Assembly: GCA_963723355.1 (NCBI GenBank)
Contig: CAVRQQ010000010.1
Span: 1-64,000 of the forward strand
Reading direction: 5' to 3'
DNA: 64,000 nt
DNA from: JAFDBW01 sp963723355
GTDB lineage: Bacteria > Desulfobacterota > Desulfuromonadia > Desulfuromonadales > BM103
The position numbers and the translations under genes were made by a program. This document shows positions 43,805 through 52,980 of this stretch, piece after piece. The notes below the pieces were generated by a model. That model searched no databases and was not told where the DNA came from. It was given only the letters and a program-made list of their open reading frames with translations. The number at the start of each line of letters is the position of its first letter. The first letter of the stretch is position 1.

Positions 43805-44325
43805 CTAAGCATTCTCGTGCTTACCTCCGTACCAAGCAAGATCAAAGGGGCCTGTTCCTAAGAGAAGCATTGTAGGAGGTCCTGGGACAAATGTCGCCTC
43901 TGTCACATTAAATATCATCGTCTGGTGCCGGGGCGTATCATCGTTGCCGGCCATATGATGTTCAAGGTCTTCTGCTCTGGACAAAGCATCAACAACACGG
44001 GATGCAAGATTCAATTCGGCCTGTTCGCCAGGATCTGAAAAGTCAGGTCATCAGACCATAAGGAAAGTTCTTTGTCGGCGCCCTGGAAAAGGCCTTCTTT
44101 GAACGATGAGAAACGCCCAGAAATATAGGTATTGCAGCGCTCCAGCGCGGTCATCAGGCCAATCAGTTGATCAGTCCTGTCTTGATCCGGTTCTGGTGTT
44201 GTATCTATCTCCACCAAGGAATAATCCAAGCAGGCATTGAGAACATCCTCCATAAGGGAGTTCCCCTCGGGGTCACCCTGCATCAGTCTCGAGATTTCAA
44301 AAAATTGCCTGTGTGCTCCTTGCAT
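43805..44325 (-). pseudogene. frameshifted gene ending in a PEP-CTERM-like tail
   Basis: Two overlapping minus-strand frames: 44325-44011 (104 residues, MQGAHRQFFEISRLMQGDPE ... DDLTFQILANRPN) and a second ending at 43805. The second frame is open from a TGA just upstream of 44045 and reads DFSDPGEQAELNLASRVVDA, so the natural product probably joined the two near the TTTT run at about 44042-44045 (one-base change). The C-terminus is FVPGPPTMLLLGTGPFDLAW then YGGKHENA, close to the VPEPATMLLLG ... RR pattern of PEP-CTERM signals but with G for E. No signal peptide is seen. AGAGAGG precedes the first ATG. Alternatively two overlapping genes (TTGA overlap). Confidence 0.5.
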
Positions 44326-44488
44326 ATCGCCTCTCTTTCTCAGAGAAATATCTCATAGTAATTTTTTCGTTGGGCCATCATGAATTATGTGCTAAATTGC
44401 CAAGAAAAAAAGCCCAATTAAAATTTAATTACATATAAAAAACCTCTTTTTTCAAGCTTTTTACATTTATATATTACTATGGGATACT

Positions 44489-45169
44489 ATGTCAACAAAA
44501 ATATTACAAAGAGATATTGTGGCTAGCAAAAAAGATGCTCATGGAGGCTCAATCGGCAGCCGGATAAAAGCCGCTCGCCTGGCCAAGGGGTTGACTCAGA
44601 CTGAGTTCGCCGAAGCCCTTGGCATAGTGCAGGGCTTTCTCAGTGGCATTGAGGGAGGCAAAAAAAGACCTTCAGACACACTCCTGATCGCTCTCTGCCA
44701 CCACTACAGGATCAACGAGGAGTGGCTTTTCACCGGTATCGGAGAGATGTTTCGAGAAAAGGATACGATAGAAAGGACCAGAGAAGATTTCCTTACGACA
44801 CGAACTCCCCTGTTCAAAAAGATTCCAGAAGGATTTCCGGAAAATATCAACAAAGAGGAAATCAATGATTATGTTTTTCTCCCCAATATCCCTGAGGGGT
44901 GCTATGCCCTCGTTGCTTACGGCGACTTCATGGCTCCCACCATCCGGGATGGGGATCTGGTGATTTTCTCAACCAAAGAAAATCTCGAAAACGGAGACAT
45001 AGTGCTGGCACACAATCGATGGGGAGATGCGATCCTGCGTAAATACAGGCTCAAGGATAAGGAGACTTTTCTTGTCTCGGACAATCCGGTCTATTCCCCT
45101 TTTAAGCCGGACAGGGAAACGAGAATGATCGGCAAGGTTCTGGAGGTATGGAGAAAAATTAAGGGTTGA
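44489..45169 (+). CDS. XRE/S24-type repressor lacking the catalytic serine
   Basis: 226 residues: helix-turn-helix of the Cro/cI type at about residues 25-80 (IKAARLAKGLTQTEFAEALG, FLSGIEGGKKRPSDTLL) and an S24/LexA-like domain at about 130-226. The usual GDSMxPTIxxGD reads GDFMAPTIRDGDLVIF, so the nucleophile Ser is Phe; the Lys region (AILRKYRLKD) remains. A self-cleavable form is therefore unlikely and the protein may bind DNA without RecA-induced cleavage. Codon use is AT-rich. It sits between the two tRNA-like repeats, as a relic of an integrated element would. Confidence 0.85.
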   Translation: MSTKILQRDIVASKKDAHGGSIGSRIKAARLAKGLTQTEFAEALGIVQGFLSGIEGGKKRPSDTLLIALCHHYRINEEWLFTGIGEMFREKDTIERTREDFLTTRTPLFKKIPEGFPENINKEEINDYVFLPNIPEGCYALVAYGDFMAPTIRDGDLVIFSTKENLENGDIVLAHNRWGDAILRKYRLKDKETFLVSDNPVYSPFKPDRETRMIGKVLEVWRKIKG

Positions 45170-45657
45170 CAAAAGAGCCTGCTACTTAAGGCCTTTCAGA
45201 GGTATCCAATACACGGAAAAATCTCCACAAACACCCACTCAGGAAGTCTCCTGAATACGTCCTCCCTGGTAAACAGCGCAAAGAGGCACGAGCGCTGAGC
45301 CAATTGTTTCGTGAGCAGGGGGGGCGCTGGATCGAATCCAGCTATCCCGACAGCATTTACATGAGAGCGACCTTGCCGGGGCCGTTCTTTTCATTTCGGT
45401 CCGGTCCGTATTCATTCCGAATTCATCTGGTACAGGCTATTTGAGTGATCACGAGGTGTCACTTAGGTGTGCTCAGGGGCGGGGTTTGGTTCCCAGGAGC
45501 TTCTCTGGGTCATTCAACGATTTCAGGACTTTAATTATACCCTTTCGATTATCATCACATGCATATTGGAATGTCCCCTGTATATGACATTGTCTCCTTT
45601 GCCGAACCCGAACCTTGGAAACAACCTTAAGAGCAATGACCGATATATTGTTGAAGA
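45170..45657. other. intergenic region with decayed repeats
   Basis: 488 bases. It contains copy 2 of the tRNA-like repeat and, upstream of it, the part similar to 39930-40000. A 78-codon open frame at 45467-45703 runs into the MCP gene and has no support. Confidence 0.4.
45331..45395. repeat. tRNA-3'-end-like repeat (copy 2)
   Basis: GCTGG-ATCGAAT-CCAGC forms a T-arm-like hairpin (45326-45342), then TCCCGACAGC and ATTTACATGAGAGCGACCTT, shared with copy 1. The following terminator hairpin is degenerate. No matching D-arm or anticodon arm was found upstream. Confidence 0.5.
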
Positions 45658-47517
45658 TCAGAATGTCCCGTGGCGTTCTGCTTCTTGTTTCTCTGTCGGT
45701 TGATCAGCCACAGAGTCAATACTCGCCGCATCTTTTGACTCAACAATAGCCGGACGTTCTTTTGTCACGGCAATGGCCCCGGATTTTTCTTCAACAGGGG
45801 TCGTCTTGGTTGCGTCCTCGACCGTCACTGGGGCGCCCTGGAAACGTGATGCAAACACGCGCAAATCTTCGGCAAGGGCTTCAAGGGCATTGATTTCGTC
45901 GATGATGATCCGAGCCTTGTCGGCATTGGCTGTCAGGCGTTCTGCCGAGCGGCCAAAGTGGCTGAAGATTTTCTCTACTGTTTCCATCTGGTAACGGGTT
46001 GCTGTGAAGATCGCCTCGACTTGCTCCTCGCGGGCACTCAGGCTGCGGTCGAACTCCCGGTTTGCCTTGACCTGTTCATCGAAGCCCCGGGCGATCTGGT
46101 CGGCGGCCGATTTCATTTCATCAACTCCGTGATCAATGCGGCCGATCGCGGCATTCTGCTGTTCAAGGGTATCGACAATTGCCTTGACTGAACGCAGGCT
46201 GTTGCCCGCCTGATCGATCAGGCTGCGGGCGCGCAGGCCTTGCTCGGCGGTCTGTTCTGCCAGAGCATGGGAATCCGCTGCGGCCTGACTGGAGCTGTCT
46301 ACGATTTTACCCAGAGCATCTGCAGTCGATTGTGACAGGTCCTTGCCGCGGCCAATAAAGTGGGCAGTTGATTCGACGGTAGCGCTGACCTGCTCGGTGT
46401 CCTTGCGGATCGACTTGATAATGCTCTCGATTTCATCGGCGCTGGTGGTCGTGCGATCGGCCAGATCTCGAATCTCTTCGGCAACCACGGAAAAGCCCCG
46501 GCCTTCCGCCCCGGCCTTGGCGGCAATAATCGCCGCATTGAAAGCGAGGAGTTCCGTGTCGGAGACCAGGTCCTTGATAACCTCGATGATCTTGGTTACT
46601 TCGGCGGTCTGGCGGCTCAGCCGTTGCATTGCGGTGATCGCCTTCTGGCTTTCCTCGTCGATGCGGCCCATTTCCGAAGTAAAGGTCTGAACCACTTTGA
46701 CACCCTGCTCGGCATCCTGTTTGACCGCGGCAGAGTCGTCGGCGTTTTTGGTCACCCCGGACCTTAAGTGATCGAGGGCTTCGCCGATCTGGTCGATGTC
46801 GCGGGCCGTGCTCTCCGTGATATCAGCGATCTGGTTGGCCTGGCTGGTGGCGTTTTGAATCGAGTTGACCATTTCATCGACGTTACGGGTTGTTTCGAGG
46901 AATTTCTGCGAGGAGTGTTCCAGCGCCCCGGCCATCTCTTCCAGTGACGTCGAGAGCTCACGGGACAGGGCGGCTTCATCCTGAGAGCGGCTGCGCAACG
47001 TTTCTAGCTGGCTGATCACGGCTTGTTGTTTCTGATACATGCCTTCAACCTCGGTCCTGGCGGTTTTGCCCGCCTGCAAACCGTCTTCGGCACGGGCCGA
47101 AAGATAACGACTGGCGTCGGCCAGGGTCTGGTAGTGCGGAACGAATTCATCGACGGTTTCCTGGAGGCGGGTGATGAGTTCGCTGACCTTGCCCACGGTG
47201 CTGCCGACGGCCTCGAACAGGCCTTCAAGCGTTTGGCCGTCCCTGACACGGGTTTCCTCTCCGATCAACCCATACAGCGCATGCAGCTGCTGTTGCAGCT
47301 GGTTTTTCAAGGTCTGTCTGACAAACCAGTAGGAAGCGGCGCCGAGGCAGAGCCCGGCAACCAGGCAGACCAGGACAAACCCGGGAGTGAGCGCGGCTTC
47401 GCCCAACATCATGTAGGCGACAAAGAGAAAGCAGCTGCCGACGAGCAGACCTGCTCCATGGTTGAAGATAAAGAGCTTGCGAAGATATGTGGTGCTGCCT
47501 TGTGCTGGTGTCTGCAT
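45658..47517 (-). CDS. methyl-accepting chemotaxis protein
   Basis: 619 residues. Two membrane helices near the N-terminus (about 20-40 and 47-67) are separated by only a short loop, so there is no periplasmic sensor domain. A long coiled-coil signalling region follows, with the tip ELLAFNAAIIAAKAGAEGRG and FSVVAEEIRDLADRTTTSAD. The tip differs from classical MCPs (NAAIIAAKAG rather than NAAIEAARAG). The C-terminal tail is acidic and has no NWETF-like pentapeptide. Start at 47517 is favoured by AAAGAGG upstream; TTG at 47541 is an alternative. Input signal is unknown; no che genes nearby. Confidence 0.88.
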   Translation of the reverse strand: MQTPAQGSTTYLRKLFIFNHGAGLLVGSCFLFVAYMMLGEAALTPGFVLVCLVAGLCLGAASYWFVRQTLKNQLQQQLHALYGLIGEETRVRDGQTLEGLFEAVGSTVGKVSELITRLQETVDEFVPHYQTLADASRYLSARAEDGLQAGKTARTEVEGMYQKQQAVISQLETLRSRSQDEAALSRELSTSLEEMAGALEHSSQKFLETTRNVDEMVNSIQNATSQANQIADITESTARDIDQIGEALDHLRSGVTKNADDSAAVKQDAEQGVKVVQTFTSEMGRIDEESQKAITAMQRLSRQTAEVTKIIEVIKDLVSDTELLAFNAAIIAAKAGAEGRGFSVVAEEIRDLADRTTTSADEIESIIKSIRKDTEQVSATVESTAHFIGRGKDLSQSTADALGKIVDSSSQAAADSHALAEQTAEQGLRARSLIDQAGNSLRSVKAIVDTLEQQNAAIGRIDHGVDEMKSAADQIARGFDEQVKANREFDRSLSAREEQVEAIFTATRYQMETVEKIFSHFGRSAERLTANADKARIIIDEINALEALAEDLRVFASRFQGAPVTVEDATKTTPVEEKSGAIAVTKERPAIVESKDAASIDSVADQPTEKQEAERHGTF

Positions 47518-47633
47518 ACAGACCTCTTTACATGTAGACAATATCGATCACGATTATCATATGCGAGGCGGAACCGACAAGCAAATTACTGAGATTGTTC
47601 GCTTGCTGAAGCTTGTGGTACGATCTGCGGATC

Positions 47634-48422
47634 ATGATCAAGGCCTTTGATACACATCTTCACCTTGATGCTTTCGATGACCCGAAGCGGTATCTGGATG
47701 AAGCCCGGTCCGCCGGTATTGATGGTTGGGTCGTGCCGGGAGTCTCGCCGGACGGCTGGGCGAAAATCCTGGCCCTCGCCGAGGGCCAGCCAGGAGTCCA
47801 TGCCGCACCGGGAGTCCACCCTTTCTCAGCGAACCGGTATCGACCGGAAAACGCCGAGGAGCTGCGGCGCCTGCTGGCCCATCCCCGGGCGGTAGCGGTC
47901 GGCGAGGTCGGGCTTGACCGGCAGGCTGACGTGCCGCGGCTGGTGCAGGAGGACGTGTTTGTCGCAATGATTCGAATGGCCAGGGAGGCGGACAAGCCTC
48001 TGCTGATCCATGCTCGCGAAAGTATCGACCGGGTTCTGGAAATCCTGCAGCGTGAAGGTGCTGCGCAAGTTGGTGGTATTTTCCACGCCTTCTCCGGCAG
48101 CGTCGAGACGGCCCGCAGAATCGTCGATGCCGGATTTCTGCTCGGGATCGGCGGCGTAGTGACCTGGCCGGGGGCCCGACGTTTGCCGGAAGTTGTCCGG
48201 GCGCTGCCCGCCGCCGCCCTGGTGCTCGAGACCGATGCCCCCTACATGACACCTGAGCCGCATCGTGGAGAGTCGAACCGGCCGGCATACCTGGCGCTGG
48301 TTGCATCGAAGGTCGCGGAGCTGCGCAGCTGGAGTCTCGAGGAGACGCTGCGGGTGACCACGGAAAACGCCCGCAGAGTGTTGAAGCTTGATCGGGAGGG
48401 AGATAGCGAAGGGGGGAGATAG
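47634..48422 (+). CDS. TatD-family metal-dependent hydrolase
   Basis: 262 residues of the TatD deoxyribonuclease family. Metal ligands are visible as DTHLHLD, VGEVGLD, LLIHARES, IFHAFSG and LETDAPYM. ATG at 47634 lacks a strong Shine-Dalgarno; a longer in-frame reading to 47613 is possible. Divergent from the MCP gene. Members remove damaged 3' ends of DNA or act on D-amino-acyl substrates; exact role here not certain. Confidence 0.88.
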   Translation: MIKAFDTHLHLDAFDDPKRYLDEARSAGIDGWVVPGVSPDGWAKILALAEGQPGVHAAPGVHPFSANRYRPENAEELRRLLAHPRAVAVGEVGLDRQADVPRLVQEDVFVAMIRMAREADKPLLIHARESIDRVLEILQREGAAQVGGIFHAFSGSVETARRIVDAGFLLGIGGVVTWPGARRLPEVVRALPAAALVLETDAPYMTPEPHRGESNRPAYLALVASKVAELRSWSLEETLRVTTENARRVLKLDREGDSEGGR

Positions 48423-48508
48423 TCTTTTTCTACATTTCGCGCCTCGCGCTTCCCTCCTCGTCGTTCTTCATGCTAGATTTGCCCGGACCTAGATTTATGG
48501 AGACCTCT

Positions 48509-49255
48509 ATGACTCGACCACAGCGTTTTGCCCGTCTGGAGCTTCTCTACGGAGAAGGCGGCCTGGCATGCCTGACCGGAAAATCCGTGGCCGTCTTCGG
48601 CCTCGGCGGAGTCGGCAGCTATGCCGTTGAGGCACTAGTCCGCGGTGGTGTCGGCCGTCTGACCCTGGTCGATTTTGACCGGGTCGACATTACCAATTGC
48701 AATCGGCAGATTCATGCCCACAACGGCACGGTCGGCCAGCCGAAAGTCCTGGTCATGGCGGAGCGCTGTCGGGCAATCAATCCCGACGTCCAGGTCGAGC
48801 CGTTGCAGGCATTCTACAACCTGGATAACTCCGAAGAATTATTGCAACGCGGTTACGATTACGTTCTCGACTGCATCGACCATATCACGGCCAAGCTCCA
48901 CCTGATTGAAACCTGTGTGATCAGCAAACTGCCGATTATCTCCTCGATGGGTGCTGCCAACAAGCTTGATCCGACCAGGGTCTTCGTTGCGGACCTGGCG
49001 AAAACCCGGAGTTGCCGACTGGCCAGAATCATTCGCCGGGAGCTGCGTCGACGCGGCATCAGCGCCGGCGTCAAGACGGTTTACTCGACAGAGGAGTTCA
49101 AGCCACTGACTGATGGCCGCCGGGAGTCTGCCGAAGACGCAGAACACTACCAAGCCCAGCGAGCACCGCTCGGCAGCTCTTCAGTCGTCCCACCGCTTTT
49201 CGGCCTGATCATGGCCGGCGAGGTGCTCCGTGACCTCCTGGAGTTGAAAGCATGA
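48509..49255 (+). CDS. tcdA: tRNA threonylcarbamoyladenosine dehydratase TcdA
   Basis: 248-residue ThiF/MoeB-like ATP-dependent enzyme that cyclises t6A37 to ct6A37 in tRNA. It starts RPQRFARLELLYGEGGL, followed by the VAVFGLGGVGSYAVEAL nucleotide loop and LVDFDRVDITNCNRQIHA, the family hallmarks. GGAG seven bases upstream supports the ATG at 48509; the nearby ATG at 48497 is possible. The stop overlaps the next gene (ATGA). Confidence 0.9.
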   Translation: MTRPQRFARLELLYGEGGLACLTGKSVAVFGLGGVGSYAVEALVRGGVGRLTLVDFDRVDITNCNRQIHAHNGTVGQPKVLVMAERCRAINPDVQVEPLQAFYNLDNSEELLQRGYDYVLDCIDHITAKLHLIETCVISKLPIISSMGAANKLDPTRVFVADLAKTRSCRLARIIRRELRRRGISAGVKTVYSTEEFKPLTDGRRESAEDAEHYQAQRAPLGSSSVVPPLFGLIMAGEVLRDLLELKA

Positions 49256-50007
49256 TTGACCCTTACCTCTGGCAAATTCCGGCATTGATGCTGGTTGGCG
49301 TGATCGCCGGGTTTCTCAATGTCCTGGCCGGTGGCGGATCGCTGTTGACCTTGCCATTGCTGATCTTTTTCGGTTTGCCGGCGGCGACCGCGAACGGAAC
49401 CAATCGCGTCGCGATTTTCTGTCAGAACATCTTCGCGATTACCGGGTTCAAACGTCAGGGGGTCTTCCCGATCCGCCTGGCCCTGCTCTGCATGCCGCCG
49501 GCGCTGCTCGGCAGCTACCTCGGCGCCAACCTGGCCATCAATGTTGATGAGATGCTGTTTCGCCGGTTGCTCGCAATGATCATGGTCGGAGTCCTGTTGT
49601 TTATGGTTTTCGATCCGATGAAGCGCTTTCGCTCTCAGGAAAGGCCGATGACGCCGATGCGTACGGTCGTACTGATAGTCAGTTTTTTCGGTGTGGGCGT
49701 CTACGGCGGGTTTGTTCAGGCCGGGGTCGGCTTCCTGATCATAACCGCACTGCTTGTCCACGGCCTCGACCTGGTACGGATCAACGCTGTCAAGGTCTTG
49801 GTGATTTTCGCTTTTACCGCGGTTGCGCTCGGCGTGTTCATTGTGCATGGCCAGGTCGATTATGTGCTCGGCCTGTCCCTGGCGGTCGGAAATTCGCTGG
49901 GGGGCTGGATCGCGACGCATTACGCGGTGAAGAAAGGCCACGACTGGATCAAGCGCTTTGTGATCGTCACCGTGCTGGTGTTTGCCCTGCGACTCCTTCT
50001 ACCCTAG
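49252..50007 (+). CDS. TauE/SafE-family sulfite exporter-like permease
   Basis: 251 residues, about eight hydrophobic helices in two repeats, with the family motifs GFLNVLAGGGSLLTLPLL and YGGFVQAGVGFLIITALLV. Members export sulfite, sulfoacetate or organosulfonate anions; the substrate here is unknown. Translationally coupled to tcdA by a 4-base overlap, though no functional link is evident. Confidence 0.9.
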   Translation: MIDPYLWQIPALMLVGVIAGFLNVLAGGGSLLTLPLLIFFGLPAATANGTNRVAIFCQNIFAITGFKRQGVFPIRLALLCMPPALLGSYLGANLAINVDEMLFRRLLAMIMVGVLLFMVFDPMKRFRSQERPMTPMRTVVLIVSFFGVGVYGGFVQAGVGFLIITALLVHGLDLVRINAVKVLVIFAFTAVALGVFIVHGQVDYVLGLSLAVGNSLGGWIATHYAVKKGHDWIKRFVIVTVLVFALRLLLP

Positions 50008-50084
50008 TCTGCGCAATAAGTTGCGCCGGAGACGAGATATGTTATCCTGACTGGGCCTGTAATGTTATGTAATGGATTGATGTC

Positions 50085-52016
50085 ATGCTCGAATCGATAC
50101 CCTCCGCCGCACGAGGTCCGCAGCAAAAGCTGCCGGTCGTCAAACCGTCTGTGAATTCCACGGGTGGTGACGCCGTCGCCCGCCTGCTTGTTGAGCAGGG
50201 CCTGGTCACCGAAACCCAACTGTGCTACGCCAAACGCGTTAAAACCAAGCTGGTTTCTGACCGGTCCCTGATAGAAATCTTCCAGGAATTACATCTGCTG
50301 ACAAACCGTCAGCTCAACCAGGTTCTCAAAGAGCAGCGCCTGAATATCCGGGTCGGTGAGTTGCTGGTTGAACTGGGCCATATCCGCCAGAGCGAACTCG
50401 ATGCTGCTTTGTCGATACAGCAGGAAGACAAATCATGCAAACTTGGCGCTGTGCTGGTCGAGTATGGTTTTATCGACGAGCATCGACTGATGGAGCTCCT
50501 GGCGACGAAGCTCGGCTATCCTTTTGTTGAGCCGGTTTTCACTGAGATCGATCGCGACCTGCTGGCCATGGTGCCGGCCAAAGTGTTTTCACGACATTCT
50601 TTTATTCCGGTGTCAAAGGAAAACGGCCATATTGTGATTGCCTTTGCCGACCCACTCGACCTGGAAGACCACGAAGCTGCGGACCGGGTCTTCGGCCGTA
50701 AAATCATTCCGGCAATCGGCACCCGTCAGGCGATCCGTGAAGTCATCGAACTGCATCGCCGCGGGGCCCGGCGCAGCGCGGCTGAAGTGGCTGACGATTC
50801 GACGATCATCGGTATCGTCAACAGTCTCTTTGATGATGCGATGCAGCAAAAGGTCAGCGATATCCACGTCGAACCGATGAAAGACCGTCTGCGCATCCGT
50901 TTCCGGCGAGACGGTGTGCTCGCTGTCCACAAGGAGATCAGCCTGGAACTGGCCGCGCCGCTTGCGACCCGCCTGAAAGTCATGGCGGAGGCCGATATCG
51001 CAGAGCGTCGTCGTCATCAGGATGGTCGCATCCTTTACGAGAGCCCGCTCACCGGTATGTCTCTTGACCTGCGCGTCTCTTTTTACGTCACTGTACACGG
51101 AGAGAAAGTCGTGTTGCGGCTGATGAACAAGAAGGGCGAACTGCTGGATATTGAAGATATCGGCATGGCGCCGCGTATGCTGCGGAAGTTTCGTGACGAC
51201 TCCCTTGCATCGCCAAGCGGCATTATAGTGGTCACAGGTCCGACCGGAGCCGGTAAAACCACCACTCTGTACAGCTGTGTCAATTTTCTCAACGATCTCG
51301 AGGCGAGCATCATCACGGCCGAGGAGCCGGTCGAATATCTGATTGATGGTATCTCCCAGTGCTCGATCAATCCTAAAATCGGTCTGACCTTTAGCGAAAC
51401 CCTGCGTCATATCGTTCGCCAGGACCCGGACATTATCGTCATGGGCGAAGTGCGAGATACCTTTTCCGCCGAGACCGCGATTCAGGCGGCTCTAACCGGC
51501 CACATGGTGCTGACGACTTTTCACACCGAGGACACCATAGGAGGTGTGCTGCGGCTGCTGAATATGGGAATCGAGGCATTCCTGATCGCTTCGACTGTGA
51601 CCTGTGTGCTCGCCCAGCGCCTGCTGCGCAGGATTTGTCTGCATTGTGCCGCGCCCTATACCCCAACCCCCGACGAATACCGCCGTCTCGGCTACACTCA
51701 CGGCGACCTGGGGGGGGCCAACCTGCAGATTGGGCATGGTTGTTCAGCATGCCGTTTCACCGGCTACATGGGGCGGGTCGGGATTTTTGAGCTGCTGACC
51801 TTGAATGATGAAGTCAAGCAGGCGATCCTTGCCCGCAAGACCGTGCAGGAGATCCGCCGGATCAGCATCGAAACCTCGGGCCTGGTGACCCTGCTCGAAG
51901 ATGGGATTGCCAAGGCAGCCCGTGGCCGGGTCTCTCTACCGGAGGTCCTGCGCCGCCTGCCCCGCTCAGTCAAACCTCGTCCGTTGCATGAGTTGCGACG
52001 CTTGCTTGGAGAATAG
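50085..52016 (+). CDS. GspE/PilB-type secretion ATPase
   Basis: 643 residues. The N-terminal third has MshEN-like repeats (ARLLVEQGLVTETQLCYAKR; VGELLVELGHIRQSELDAAL; KLGAVLVEYGFIDEHRLMEL) of a type that can bind c-di-GMP. The C-terminal ATPase has Walker A GPTGAGKTTTLY near 384-395, the Asp-box, Walker B DPDIIVMGEVRD and a Zn-binding tetra-Cys (RICLHC ... GCSAC). No pilin, platform or secretin genes flank it, so it is an orphan ATPase next to an HDOD protein three bases downstream. Confidence 0.9.
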   Translation: MLESIPSAARGPQQKLPVVKPSVNSTGGDAVARLLVEQGLVTETQLCYAKRVKTKLVSDRSLIEIFQELHLLTNRQLNQVLKEQRLNIRVGELLVELGHIRQSELDAALSIQQEDKSCKLGAVLVEYGFIDEHRLMELLATKLGYPFVEPVFTEIDRDLLAMVPAKVFSRHSFIPVSKENGHIVIAFADPLDLEDHEAADRVFGRKIIPAIGTRQAIREVIELHRRGARRSAAEVADDSTIIGIVNSLFDDAMQQKVSDIHVEPMKDRLRIRFRRDGVLAVHKEISLELAAPLATRLKVMAEADIAERRRHQDGRILYESPLTGMSLDLRVSFYVTVHGEKVVLRLMNKKGELLDIEDIGMAPRMLRKFRDDSLASPSGIIVVTGPTGAGKTTTLYSCVNFLNDLEASIITAEEPVEYLIDGISQCSINPKIGLTFSETLRHIVRQDPDIIVMGEVRDTFSAETAIQAALTGHMVLTTFHTEDTIGGVLRLLNMGIEAFLIASTVTCVLAQRLLRRICLHCAAPYTPTPDEYRRLGYTHGDLGGANLQIGHGCSACRFTGYMGRVGIFELLTLNDEVKQAILARKTVQEIRRISIETSGLVTLLEDGIAKAARGRVSLPEVLRRLPRSVKPRPLHELRRLLGE

Positions 52017-52018
52017 CT

Positions 52019-52921
52019 TTGGCCAACAGACCGCTGGCGGAAATAATCACTGAAATGATCGATGCCGACCGGGTGTGCCTGCCGGTAGATCCAGAATTGC
52101 TCGGTCAGGTCATGGCAAGCCTCGCGGACGATGGTGTCGAGTCGAGCCAGCTTTGGGCCTTGGTCGGCGACGATCCGGCCTTGATTTGCAGGTTGTTTCG
52201 TGCCGCCAACGCTTCTTTTTATGCCGGGTTGCCGAAAACCTTGTCGATTGACGAAGCGGTTACCCGTTTGGGCCGCGACAAGGCGGTCCGGATTGTTGAA
52301 GAGACTTGTCAAAGCAGCGATGGCCTCATCCAGGGAGAGCTGGTCTCGCGTTACATGCCCAGCCTCTGGCGACATGCCCAGGGGTGTGCTATCGGGGCCC
52401 GATGGCTGGCAAGGCGTTGTGGCTATCTCGCGATTGTCGACCAGGCCTATTGCGCCGGCTTGCTGCATAATATCGGCAAGCTGGTTCTGCTCGCTGCCAT
52501 GCAAACAGTTGCCAATGACGGCGACCTGGAGATCGAGCTTCCCGAGTCACTGGTTCTGGAAGTCATATCTACGACGCATGTTGAACAGGGACTTCGGCTG
52601 TTCGATGAATGGCGTCTGCCGGAGGTCTACAGGACCGTAGTTTCGGAGGATCATACCGAGGAGCGGGATACCCAGAACATTATAGTCGCCCTGGTCAAAC
52701 TGGCGAACAAAGGGTGCCGCAAGATTGGCCTGGGACTCGAGAAGAGCCAGGACATTGTCCTGCCGACAACCGGGGAAGCGCAATTCCTTGGTATCGATGA
52801 AATTGCCCTGGCTGAATTTGAAATCATGCTGGAAGACAGGTTTCTCAGGGGTGGGTCCGAAACACCCGGGAAAATCGCCGATTTTTCAAACTCTGCACAA
52901 GCCATGTCGTTTCGACTTTAA
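52019..52921 (+). CDS. HDOD domain protein
   Basis: 300 residues with the HDOD pattern: LPVDPELLGQVMASLADDGV, ALICRLFRAANASFY, SIDEAVTRLGRDKAVRI, YCAGLLHNIGKLVL and EVYRTVVSEDHTEE. HDOD proteins are HD-like regulators without metal catalysis. TTG start with GGAG seven bases upstream, two bases after the ATPase gene, so the two are likely one operon; with the MshEN repeats this suggests second-messenger control. Confidence 0.85.
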   Translation: MANRPLAEIITEMIDADRVCLPVDPELLGQVMASLADDGVESSQLWALVGDDPALICRLFRAANASFYAGLPKTLSIDEAVTRLGRDKAVRIVEETCQSSDGLIQGELVSRYMPSLWRHAQGCAIGARWLARRCGYLAIVDQAYCAGLLHNIGKLVLLAAMQTVANDGDLEIELPESLVLEVISTTHVEQGLRLFDEWRLPEVYRTVVSEDHTEERDTQNIIVALVKLANKGCRKIGLGLEKSQDIVLPTTGEAQFLGIDEIALAEFEIMLEDRFLRGGSETPGKIADFSNSAQAMSFRL

Positions 52922-52980
52922 TTCGGACGGTTTTTTGCTAAACTACTCTAGTAAATCCACTTGGTCAACAGGGGGCCGCT

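Noticed and set aside
45240..45360. Complete tRNA gene
   Set aside because: Only a T-arm-like hairpin is found; there is no D-arm, anticodon arm or acceptor match.
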